Shown here: positions 1 through 5,410 of the stretch, one piece after another | Numbering within the stretch: position 1 is the first letter of the stretch | Layout: every line of letters begins with the position of its first letter | Assembly (NCBI GenBank): GCA_049642705.1 | Contig: JBARPB010000116.1 | Location: 1 to 5,410 of the forward strand | Reading direction: 5' to 3' | Length of the DNA: 5,410 bases | DNA from: CAZYPU01 sp049642705 | Lineage (GTDB): Bacteria > Omnitrophota > Gorgyraeia > JABMRN01 > RBG-13-46-9 | Notes under the pieces: model-generated | What the model was told of the DNA's origin: nothing | Database searches by the model: none | Seen by the model: only the letters and a program-made list of their open reading frames with translations | Made by a program: the position numbers and the translations under genes

Positions 1-46
1 AATTTTGAATTTCAATTTTGCATTTTTCGTTTTGACTTTTCAATTT
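1..46. repeat. Second copy of the AT-rich element flank, cut by the window edge
   Basis: Aligns without gaps and in the same orientation to 1455-1500: 23 of 27 bases over the first part (1-27 with 1455-1481, including GCATTTTT and the start-codon position) and 37 of 46 overall. It lies 5 bases after the stop codon of galT paralogue A, just as the other copy touches the stop codon of paralogue B. The ATG equivalent (minus strand, 21-23) is followed by an in-frame TGA at codon 4, so a gene in this copy would have to start further left, outside the window, or be absent. Confidence 0.5.
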
Positions 47-51
47 TTGCG

Positions 52-1047
52 TTATATTTTCTTCAAGTTCCCCGCCGCTACCTCCGGCGGGACGGGATTT
101 ACGTAAAAGCCGCTTCCCCATTCGAAGCCGGCTACATTAACAAGTTTAGGCATAACCTCTATGTGCCAGTGATAATAGTCCTTCTCGTGGCCGTTTATCG
201 GCGAGGTATGAATTATATAATTATACGGCGGGTCGTTCAACAATTTTTTTAGTTTCTTCAGATTGTTCCGCAATATCACGCCGAGCGGTCTTACCTCTTC
301 TTTTTTGAGGTCTGTGAAGTGCGACTCGTGCCTTTTGGGCATTATCCAAGTCTCGTAAGGGAACCTTGAAACAAACGGCACGAAGCAAATAAATGAGTCG
401 TTTTCCTCGATTATCCGCTCCTTGTCGCTTAACTCCTGGCTCAATATATCGCAGAATACACACCTGTCTTTATAATTATAGTATTCCATCGAGGAATGCA
501 GCTCCTCGTTGACGCGCTTCGGCACGATCGGAAGCGCTATCAGCTGCGAGTGCGGGTGTTCCAGCGACGCGCCGGCGGATTTGCCGTAATTTCGGAAGAT
601 GAGGATGTATTTAAAGCGGGGGTCTTTTCGAAGGTCCGTGCTCCTTGAAACATAGGACCAGATTATTTCTTCCGCCTGTTCGTCCGATATGTCGGCAACG
701 TCCTTTGTGTGCTCGGGTATATCCACTATAACCTCATGGGTGCCGACGCCGTTCATCCTGTCAAAAACGCCGAGACCCCGCTTCTCCAGCTCGCCCTTGG
801 CCTCGAGGGCGGGGTATTTGTTCGGCACAACCCTTATCGTCCAGCCCGGCGTATCCGGCGAGCCGACATTTCTGTGCGCGACGATTTCGGGAGGTGTCAT
901 TTTTTCGTTTCCGGGGCAGAAGGGGCACCCTTCGGTATTGTTCTCTTTTACGACTTTCTCGAACGAGAACTCCTCCGGCTTTATGTTTTTTTCGTAATTT
1001 ACGATTATCCACCTTCCGGTTATGGGATCTCTTCTTAATTGTGACAT
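52..1047 (-). CDS. galT: Galactose-1-phosphate uridylyltransferase family protein (paralogue A, HPHSQ type)
   Basis: A 331-residue cytoplasmic GalT-type enzyme of the HIT superfamily. The family transfers UMP between UDP-glucose and galactose-1-phosphate through a uridylyl-histidine intermediate (Leloir pathway). Visible in the protein: CPFC at 41-44 and His104 (zinc-site positions), the catalytic HPHSQ at 164-168 with nucleophile His166 and Gln168, numbered as in E. coli GalT, Glu181/182, a second CVFC pair at 196-199, His280, and HWHIE at 293-297 (second metal site). The conserved GFEWGSGF block lies at 307-314, near the C-terminus. Its length is close to the usual ~350 residues, so it appears complete. 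The start is supported by the conserved opening LRRDPITGRW. There is no Shine-Dalgarno sequence before it: the upstream 50 bases are AT-rich element flank. The family is certain. The exact substrate is less so, because related enzymes act on other sugar nucleotides, for example ADP-glucose phosphorylase. Confidence 0.93.
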   Translation of the reverse strand: MSQLRRDPITGRWIIVNYEKNIKPEEFSFEKVVKENNTEGCPFCPGNEKMTPPEIVAHRNVGSPDTPGWTIRVVPNKYPALEAKGELEKRGLGVFDRMNGVGTHEVIVDIPEHTKDVADISDEQAEEIIWSYVSRSTDLRKDPRFKYILIFRNYGKSAGASLEHPHSQLIALPIVPKRVNEELHSSMEYYNYKDRCVFCDILSQELSDKERIIEENDSFICFVPFVSRFPYETWIMPKRHESHFTDLKKEEVRPLGVILRNNLKKLKKLLNDPPYNYIIHTSPINGHEKDYYHWHIEVMPKLVNVAGFEWGSGFYVNPVPPEVAAGNLKKI

Positions 1048-1061
1048 ATTTATATAATTAA

Positions 1062-1107
1062 AAATTTAAAATGAAAAATTTAAAATTATAATTCAAAATT
1101 CAAAATT
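1062..1107. repeat. AT-rich left flank of the four-helix-bundle element (inverted with 1448-1500)
   Basis: Contains the outer arm AAATTTAAAATG (1062-1073) and the inner arm at 1090-1107, a tandem of the 7-mer unit ATTCAAA. The inner arm runs over the stop codon of the four-helix-bundle gene (1100-1102). On the minus strand this flank is also the leader of galT paralogue A. A TATAAT lies there (1085-1090), 37 bases before that start codon, but no convincing -35 box accompanies it and such hexamers are expected by chance in this composition. Confidence 0.6.
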
Positions 1108-1477
1108 TGTTTTTGCCTCGAATGGTTAAAAGACTTGCACCCAATATATTGGCTAATTCTTTAGTTTCAGAAAACAAATCATCTAATTTGGAATCTTTAA
1201 TTTTCTTCGCATCCCTCAACAACCCAAGCCAATATAAACTTTCATTTGCAGATTTAAGCGAGTGATTTAAAAAATTGGCAAAATCCCTTTTTGAACTTGC
1301 TGCCTGGCCTTCGATAATATTGGCCCCTATTGATGTTGATGATCGCAACAATTGATGTGTAATTGCTTGAGTAGAAAAATCTTTGTTTAATGTATCCAAA
1401 AATTCTATTATTTTAATCGAATAGTTATATGCTCGATCTTTCAATTTAATTTTAAATTTTAAATTTTGGTTTTGCAT
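1100..1477 (-). CDS. Four-helix-bundle protein, S23 / 23S rRNA intervening-sequence type
   Basis: A 125-residue soluble, helical protein. It carries the family hallmark QLLRSSTSIGANIIEG (about residues 42-57), then a charged segment with SSKRDF and NHSLKSANESLYWLGLLRD, and an ETKELANILGASLLTIRG final helix. This is the IVS/S23 four-helix-bundle family, related in fold to the Avd accessory protein of diversity-generating retroelements. Members were first found encoded within intervening sequences of 23S rRNA genes, and their biochemical role is unknown. Here the gene is not in rRNA: it begins 21 bases after the stop of galT paralogue B and ends 52 bases before paralogue A. Residues 1-12 (rich in Gln, Asn, Lys and Phe) and the last residues are encoded by AT-rich repeat sequence, so the conserved fold starts near LKDRAYNYS at about 12. 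No Shine-Dalgarno sequence precedes the ATG. The gene is visibly more AT-rich than its neighbours, suggesting a separate origin. Confidence 0.9.
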   Translation of the reverse strand: MQNQNLKFKIKLKDRAYNYSIKIIEFLDTLNKDFSTQAITHQLLRSSTSIGANIIEGQAASSKRDFANFLNHSLKSANESLYWLGLLRDAKKIKDSKLDDLFSETKELANILGASLLTIRGKNKF

Positions 1478-1500
1478 TTTTAATTTTGCATTTTAAATTT
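1448..1500. repeat. AT-rich right flank of the four-helix-bundle element (inverted with 1062-1107)
   Basis: Holds the outer arm CATTTTAAATTT (1489-1500), which includes two bases of the galT paralogue B stop codon, and the inner arm at 1448-1465, a tandem of TTTTAAA units inside codons near the start of the four-helix-bundle gene. Read on the minus strand, the motif AAAATGCAAAA occurs twice. The first copy (ATG at 1489-1491) meets a TAA after two further codons; the second (1475-1477) is the start codon of the gene. Confidence 0.6.
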
Positions 1501-2530
1501 AATCGGATTCTTTCAAGTACTTACACGCGTCCTCCGGTGGGACGGAATTAATATAAAAACCGCTTCCCCATTCGAATCCCGCCACTTGACTAAGCCGCGG
1601 CATAATCTCGATATGCCAGTGGTAGTCATTTTCTATTGTTTCCCAGTAGCCCTTCTTTTTTCTCCTCCTGAAGGGTGCGGTATGCAGGACTATATTATAC
1701 GGAAAATCGCCGAGCGTCGCCGCCATCTTTTTCATCGTAAGCTGGAATATTTTGGAATAATTTTTTATTTCATCGGTCTTCATGCTATCGAAATCGCACG
1801 AATGTTTCTTCGGCAGGATCCATGTCTCGAAGGGAAACCTCGAACAGTAGGGGTTGATTGCCAGGAATCCGTCCACCTCCAGCATCACCCTTTCCTTTAT
1901 CTCCAGTTCCTGTCTTATCATATCGCAGAAGATGCACCTGTCTTTATAATCGAAATAGTTTTTCGAGCCGACCAGCTCTTCCTTAACGCGCTTGGGCGTG
2001 GCCGGGGTTGCGATAAGCTGGAGGTGTTGATGGTGGAGGTTGCTTCCCCCGGCTACTTTTCCGTGGTTCTTGAAAATTAGGGCGTATTTCAGGCGCTGGT
2101 CTTTTTTTAATTCGCGCATTCTTTTTATTACTACTTCGGTAAGTTTTCTGACATGCGAGAGGTCTTTCATGAAGGTGCTCGGGTCGTGTTCGGGTGTTGC
2201 GATTATGACCTCATGAGCGCCTACGCCGTTCATGAGGTCGTACATGCCTTTTCCGTGGCGGTCCAGGTCGCCTTTTGTGCTCAAAAACGGGGAAACCGAC
2301 GGGACGACGCGTATGCTCCAGCCCGGTTTATTTGCCCGGGTGCCTTTTTTTCTGAGGGCGTATATTTCGGGAGGGGTAAGCGATTCGTTGCCTTCGCAGA
2401 AAGGGCATTTCGTGCCTGGCGGGGGCGCGACTTTCTTTTCCTTAAAAGCGAAGTCACTCGGCCTCTTCGCCCTCTCGGTTGCGATAATAACCCACCTGCC
2501 TATTATCGGATCTTTCCTTAACTCCGGCAT
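1499..2530 (-). CDS. galT: GalT-family nucleotidylyltransferase (paralogue B, HHQHLQ type)
   Basis: A 343-residue cytoplasmic enzyme of the GalT branch of the HIT superfamily, complete by length. Visible: opening LRKDPIIGRWVII, CPFC at 42-45 and His106 (zinc positions), the active site HHQHLQ at 166-171 with predicted nucleophile His169 and Gln171, Glu184/185, CIFC at 199-202, His283, and HWHIE at 304-308 with the GFEWGSGF block after it. It differs from paralogue A in two ways: Pro between the catalytic histidines is replaced by Gln, and a basic insertion (RRRKKK, 288-293) followed by GYWETIEN precedes the second metal site. The conserved H-x-H-x-Q core predicts an active enzyme. The changes make a different sugar-1-phosphate or nucleotide partner possible (ADP-glucose phosphorylase is a related family). 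The ATG is preceded by AGGGA at 2535-2539 (4-base spacing) and by a strong promoter. Specificity is not decided by sequence alone. Confidence 0.92.
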   Translation of the reverse strand: MPELRKDPIIGRWVIIATERAKRPSDFAFKEKKVAPPPGTKCPFCEGNESLTPPEIYALRKKGTRANKPGWSIRVVPSVSPFLSTKGDLDRHGKGMYDLMNGVGAHEVIIATPEHDPSTFMKDLSHVRKLTEVVIKRMRELKKDQRLKYALIFKNHGKVAGGSNLHHQHLQLIATPATPKRVKEELVGSKNYFDYKDRCIFCDMIRQELEIKERVMLEVDGFLAINPYCSRFPFETWILPKKHSCDFDSMKTDEIKNYSKIFQLTMKKMAATLGDFPYNIVLHTAPFRRRKKKGYWETIENDYHWHIEIMPRLSQVAGFEWGSGFYINSVPPEDACKYLKESD

Positions 2531-2553
2531 ATATTCCCTATGATTTTAACAAT

Positions 2554-2581
2554 ATTATATCAGTAAACTGTATTTATTCAA
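2554..2581 (-). promoter_or_regulatory. Sigma70-type promoter for galT paralogue B
   Basis: On the minus strand, TTGAAT (2576-2581) and a perfect TATAAT (2554-2559) are separated by 16 bp. This predicts a transcription start near 2547 and a leader of under 20 bases that contains the AGGGA ribosome site (2535-2539). It lies in the only intergenic gap outside the repeats, between the radical SAM stop and the galT start. No hairpin followed by a T-run was seen in this gap, so read-through from the upstream unit is also possible. Confidence 0.65.
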
Positions 2582-2606
2582 GCATTTTCCGGCATCTGTC
2601 AGCGGG

Positions 2607-3980
2607 CTACACGAAATATTTTAGCGCGATTTTGAAGACGAGGGGGATTTGGCGGGGCTTTAGGCTCCGTAGCATGTAAAACACGGTTCTGGGATTGAGG
2701 TAGAACTTCCTTAAAAGCGTTTTCTGCAAGCCCTTCAGTTCCTTCGCCGACAGCGTTTCCGTGGGTTGGGCGGTGAAGTAATTAAACTCGTCCCATTTAA
2801 TACTGTCGTATTCGTTGCTTTTAAATCTTTCGTTAAAAAGCCGGGAGCCCGGAAGGTATGTAAGCAAAGAAATATCCAGAAAATCGATCGGAAGCTCTTT
2901 TATGAGATTCATTGTTTTAAGCGCCGTCTCTTTTGTCTCGCCCGGAAGGCCTAGAATAAAAAACGCCTGGACCTCTATGCCTTCGTCCTTTACGGTTTTT
3001 ATTGCTCCCGGAACCTTTTTCAAATCCAGTTTTTTGTTGGCCCTGTCCAGAATCTCCTGCGAGCCCGATTCTATCCCGAACGAAAGCCGGTAGCAGCCGG
3101 ATTTCTTCATTAAACGGACGAGGTCCCTATCTATCGTGTCCACCCTTATTCCGTTGGGGCACTGCCATACTATCTTGATTTTTCTCTCTATTATTTTTTT
3201 ACAGATGCTCTCGGCGTGTTTCCTTACCAGGGTAAAATTGTCGTCTTCGAAATGTATTTCTTTTACGCCGTGCCTGGTGGCAAGCAGCTCTATTTCATCA
3301 ACGACTTTTTCGGGAGAGCGCATCCTTAAATTTTCTCCCGCCAGGAAACTTGCCGAACAAAAAGTGCACCTAAAAGGGCAACCCCTTGTTGTTACAACCG
3401 GGGCGATGGGGTGTTTTTTAAAGAAGAACTGGTGCGGGTTTACGGGATACTGCCGGGGTTCGATGAGGTCCCAGGCCGGAGGAGGGATTTTATCCAAATC
3501 TTTGACCTGTATCGTACAGGGTTTTGTTTTTATTTCGCCGTTTTCACTGAAACACAGGTTTTCTATGTGCGAGGGGTCGCCTTTTCCGCCTGCAAGAAAA
3601 TTAACAAGGTCTAAAAATGAATATTCCCCTTCGCCCCTTATTAAAAAATCCGCCGGCACTTCTTTTAAGGTAGCAACCGGAAGCGCCGAGGGGTGCGGTC
3701 CGCCGACTACTATTTTCGTGCGGGGGATGAGTTTTTTCGCTTCCTTTACTATTTTTTTCGCGTTTGCATAATTGGAAGTTAAAATGCTTACTCCGAGGAC
3801 GTCCGGGTTTATTTTGCTTATTTTCTCCAGCACTCTTTCTGTATCCAGCGATTCTTTTTGCGCGTCGAGTATGCCGGCGTCATAACCATTTTCGCGAAGA
3901 ACCGAAACCAGGTAGCCCAGGCCTATCGGCGGGGTAACGGTAAGGGCGTTTGAGGGCGGGGTAGCGAGCAGGATTTTCAT
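2607..3980 (-). CDS. B12-binding-domain radical SAM protein
   Basis: A 457-residue protein. Residues 1-130 form a cobalamin-binding-like Rossmann domain (MKILLATPP start, PPIGLGYLVSVLRENGY at 17-33, VVGGPHPSA at 91-99, RGEGEYSF at 115-122); the DxHxxG cobalt-ligand motif is not visible. The radical SAM domain follows with CPFRCTFC (Cys201, Cys205, Cys208), which would bind the 4Fe-4S cluster and S-adenosylmethionine. FEDDNFT (244-250), GIESGS (302-307) and GLPGET (344-349) complete the TIM-barrel signature. The C-terminal ~70 residues are basic and hydrophobic. Such proteins do methylations, cyclisations and other radical modifications of lipids, tetrapyrroles or natural products; the substrate here cannot be named. 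The start at 3980 is preferred over an upstream ATG at 4088 because AGGCGG lies 7 bases before it and homology begins at MKILLATPP. One base separates it from the glycosyltransferase stop, so the two are probably coupled. Confidence 0.93.
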   Translation of the reverse strand: MKILLATPPSNALTVTPPIGLGYLVSVLRENGYDAGILDAQKESLDTERVLEKISKINPDVLGVSILTSNYANAKKIVKEAKKLIPRTKIVVGGPHPSALPVATLKEVPADFLIRGEGEYSFLDLVNFLAGGKGDPSHIENLCFSENGEIKTKPCTIQVKDLDKIPPPAWDLIEPRQYPVNPHQFFFKKHPIAPVVTTRGCPFRCTFCSASFLAGENLRMRSPEKVVDEIELLATRHGVKEIHFEDDNFTLVRKHAESICKKIIERKIKIVWQCPNGIRVDTIDRDLVRLMKKSGCYRLSFGIESGSQEILDRANKKLDLKKVPGAIKTVKDEGIEVQAFFILGLPGETKETALKTMNLIKELPIDFLDISLLTYLPGSRLFNERFKSNEYDSIKWDEFNYFTAQPTETLSAKELKGLQKTLLRKFYLNPRTVFYMLRSLKPRQIPLVFKIALKYFV

Positions 3981-3981
3981 T

Positions 3982-5410
3982 TCACTTCCGCCTATAAAGC
4001 GAGATTTTCTTCTCCAGTGGCGCGGTTTTGAAGTAGTGGTGGGACATGTCGTCCGGCCGATTTTCCCACCATATATCGGGGTAGTCAAGTTCTATCTTAT
4101 CGTACCGCTTCTCTATATTTTTGAAATATTCTGTTTTATAGAAGGTGTCCTCTGTCCAGTAGTCGCGCAGGAAAATCCATTCGGGGTAAGTTTCTTTCGT
4201 AAAATCGGTATCCACCTTTAAGTCGGTATAGTAAAATAATGGGTTAGCGTTAAAGAGATGGGTCTTTATAGTTTCGCCGGGTTTTGCGTTCTGCCTCAGG
4301 TATTTCACCACGCCCTCCATCGGGCCGTCGTAATCGTTGGTTATCTCGTACAGGTAGTCGAAAAAATGGGCCTTTATATTTGCCTTATCCGCGATCCTCG
4401 CTACCTCTTTAATCACTTTTTTGTCGAAACGCACGCTTATAACGCCCTTATCCCGCGCCCAGGCGCTTGCCTTGAGCACAAGCGGCACGAAAGGTTTTGC
4501 GGCAACATAAAAAAATGAGTCGTGGAGTAAATTTGAAAAACATAGCACGATAAGGAGAAAGCCCGCCAGTATTTTACTCCACTCCATAGAGCGCCAGATC
4601 AAAAAGGCCGCGAATATGAAAAGAAGCGGCGCCACATGTATAATGTACCTGGCGCTATTGGCGTCGGCGAACCACAGAAAAAACCAGTTTACAAGACAGA
4701 TCAGATTCAGAAAAATGACCGATTTTCCCTTTTTTGTCCCGAAAAAGTCCCTCACGATACGTAACACACGCGATCTCCACTTAAAAACCAAAAGGGTAAT
4801 CAGTATAATCGCGACAGACCGGTACGGCAAAAAATAGTGGTTTACTTTGCTGAGGTAAAACTTCGCGTTGTGGATAATGAGGCTCGAAGGAGTACTTATG
4901 CTCTCGGACCAGATTTTGTAAATTATCGCCCACGGTAGAAGAAGAATAAAAATCCAAACGTACATTTTCAAAAATTGCGCGAAGAGTTTGCGTTTCCGCT
5001 CAAGCAGCACGAAACTCACAAAGATGGCGCCTAAAAGCGGGATAAGGCATCCGAAATTGGCGTGGAAAAGAAAAAATGACGTTGCTACGAAGAAAATGGA
5101 ACTGAATTTTTTTCTTTCGAGGAAATTGACATAGAAGATCAAGAGCGCAAGCGACAGGAAAACGGTAAGGCTGTAATAACGGCACTGCCTGAGCATCAAA
5201 AGAAACGGGACAGACGTTGCTGCGATGATAACGGAAATCCTTGCCAGGATTTTTTCTTCAAATAACCGGTATGCCAGGACATAAATAAGGTAAAACGACA
5301 AGAGGCCAAAGAGGGCAAATATTATCCTTGCGGAGGTGTTGGATTCGCCGAATAAAAGAAAGGACGCCGCGCATACGTAGTTTTGAAGCCACGGCTGCGC
5401 GATATAAGAC
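3982..5410 (-). CDS. ArnT/PMT-like membrane glycosyltransferase, 5' end outside the window
   Basis: The frame is open from the window edge to the TGA at 3982-3984, giving 475 visible residues. Reading in from the edge, the protein shows QPWLQNYV and LFGESNTSARIIFALFGLLSFYL, the conserved early region of the GT39/GT83-like (ArnT, PMT_2) superfamily, then RQCRYYS at about 74-80, typical of the family. About nine or ten hydrophobic segments lie between residues 23 and 295, consistent with an integral inner-membrane enzyme using a polyprenyl-phosphate sugar donor. The final ~180 residues are hydrophilic and aromatic-rich, ending near YPDIWWENRPDD, probably an extracytoplasmic domain. The usual N-terminal catalytic acidic residue should lie in the missing part. 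A TTG codon at 5301 is not the start, since conserved sequence continues upstream. It is followed one base later by the radical SAM gene. The acceptor (lipid A, other lipid, protein or polysaccharide) is unknown. Confidence 0.88.
   Translation of the reverse strand, partial: SYIAQPWLQNYVCAASFLLFGESNTSARIIFALFGLLSFYLIYVLAYRLFEEKILARISVIIAATSVPFLLMLRQCRYYSLTVFLSLALLIFYVNFLERKKFSSIFFVATSFFLFHANFGCLIPLLGAIFVSFVLLERKRKLFAQFLKMYVWIFILLLPWAIIYKIWSESISTPSSLIIHNAKFYLSKVNHYFLPYRSVAIILITLLVFKWRSRVLRIVRDFFGTKKGKSVIFLNLICLVNWFFLWFADANSARYIIHVAPLLFIFAAFLIWRSMEWSKILAGFLLIVLCFSNLLHDSFFYVAAKPFVPLVLKASAWARDKGVISVRFDKKVIKEVARIADKANIKAHFFDYLYEITNDYDGPMEGVVKYLRQNAKPGETIKTHLFNANPLFYYTDLKVDTDFTKETYPEWIFLRDYWTEDTFYKTEYFKNIEKRYDKIELDYPDIWWENRPDDMSHHYFKTAPLEKKISLYRRK
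3988..3993 (-). promoter_or_regulatory. Ribosome binding site deciding the start of the radical SAM gene
   Basis: AGGCGG on the minus strand, one mismatch from the AGGAGG consensus, 7 bases before the ATG at 3978-3980. It lies inside the final codons of the glycosyltransferase gene. It argues against the 36-residue longer reading that begins at 4088, whose extension would lie wholly over the glycosyltransferase coding sequence. Confidence 0.75.

Larger units (their letters stand above)
1062..1500. mobile_element. Putative IVS-like element carrying the four-helix-bundle gene, bounded by inverted repeats
   Basis: A segment of about 439 bp between two galT paralogues, consisting of AT-rich flanks around one small gene. 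Its ends are a perfect 12-bp inverted repeat (AAATTTAAAATG at 1062-1073, its reverse complement at 1489-1500). A second, inner inverted pair lies at 1090-1107 and 1448-1465 (16 of 18 bases; both differences become G-U pairs in the minus-strand transcript). It encodes no transposase, so any movement would need help from elsewhere or another mechanism. The architecture matches rRNA intervening sequences, where paired termini enclose an S23-type gene. The right boundary falls on the stop codon of galT paralogue B. Caution: low-complexity AT sequence raises the chance of fortuitous matches, and mobility is inferred, not seen. Confidence 0.45.

Noticed and set aside
1100..1477. Diversity-generating retroelement accessory gene (avd)
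   Set aside because: The fold family is related, but there is no reverse transcriptase, template repeat or variable repeat in the window, and the protein shows the S23/IVS hallmark.
1048..1500. Intervening sequence inside a 23S rRNA gene
   Set aside because: The flanking sequence is two galT protein genes with intact frames; no rRNA sequence is present.
1441..1500. CRISPR-like or microsatellite array
   Set aside because: The repeats are short, imperfect AT units without spacers and only a few copies, and no cas genes are present.
1058..1502. TTAA target-site duplication at both ends of the element
   Set aside because: TTAA occurs at both ends (1058-1061 and 1499-1502), but it overlaps the inverted repeat on one side and is common in such AT-rich sequence, so it cannot be called a duplication.
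2561..2570. Palindrome CAGTAAACTG in the promoter spacer as an operator
   Set aside because: The arms are only 4 bp and pairing stops immediately outside them, which is expected by chance.
3136..3771. A 211-codon open frame on the plus strand
   Set aside because: It lies wholly over the radical SAM gene on the other strand, has no recognisable domain, and the minus-strand protein has clear conserved motifs. The same holds for the plus-strand frames at 1586-2080 and 2153-2543 over galT paralogue B.
3981..4088. A 36-residue N-terminal extension of the radical SAM protein
   Set aside because: It lies wholly over the coding sequence of the glycosyltransferase, reads as low-quality basic sequence, and a good ribosome site (AGGCGG) precedes the internal ATG at 3980 where the conserved domain begins.
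5299..5301. TTG as the start codon of the glycosyltransferase
   Set aside because: The frame stays open for 36 more codons to the window edge and these encode conserved family sequence, so the gene starts outside the window.

Overview
The window holds five protein-coding genes, all on the minus strand, so the order of transcription runs from position 5410 down to 1. It looks like a chromosomal segment of an uncultured anaerobic bacterium. The gene repertoire (an ArnT-like membrane glycosyltransferase, a B12-binding radical SAM protein, galT paralogues, and a small four-helix-bundle gene in very AT-rich flanks) fits candidate phyla such as Omnitrophota. That placement is an inference from gene style, not from a marker gene. 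TGA and TAA/TAG all serve as stops, and codon usage is mixed, so the standard bacterial code applies.

Layout in transcription order. (1) 5410-3982: the 3' part of a polytopic glycosyltransferase of the ArnT/PMT (GT39/GT83-like) type. Its N-terminus lies outside the window. (2) 3980-2607: a 457-residue B12-binding-domain radical SAM protein, separated from the glycosyltransferase stop by one base and therefore almost certainly co-transcribed and translationally coupled. (3) 2606-2531: a short intergenic region with a well-formed sigma70-type promoter (TTGAAT, 16 bp, TATAAT) driving the next gene. (4) 2530-1499: a galT-family nucleotidylyltransferase (paralogue B, active site HHQHLQ). (5) 1477-1100: a four-helix-bundle (S23/IVS-type) protein embedded in AT-rich inverted repeats. 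(6) 1047-52: a second galT-family gene (paralogue A, active site HPHSQ). (7) 54-1: the beginning of another AT-rich segment that resembles the one after paralogue B.

The first two genes form a unit probably concerned with envelope glycan or lipid modification. The two galT paralogues form a second unit in sugar-nucleotide metabolism and are anciently diverged (roughly 40-50% identical by eye), so they are not a recent duplication. The most unusual part is the 1062-1500 segment. It is a compact element of about 440 bp: a four-helix-bundle gene whose two coding ends are built from low-complexity repeats, enclosed by nested inverted repeats that could pair in RNA. It sits exactly between the two galT genes, and related sequence (37 of 46 bases, ungapped, same orientation) reappears immediately downstream of the other galT at the window edge. 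This resembles the intervening sequences of bacterial 23S rRNA genes, but here it sits in a protein-coding operon.
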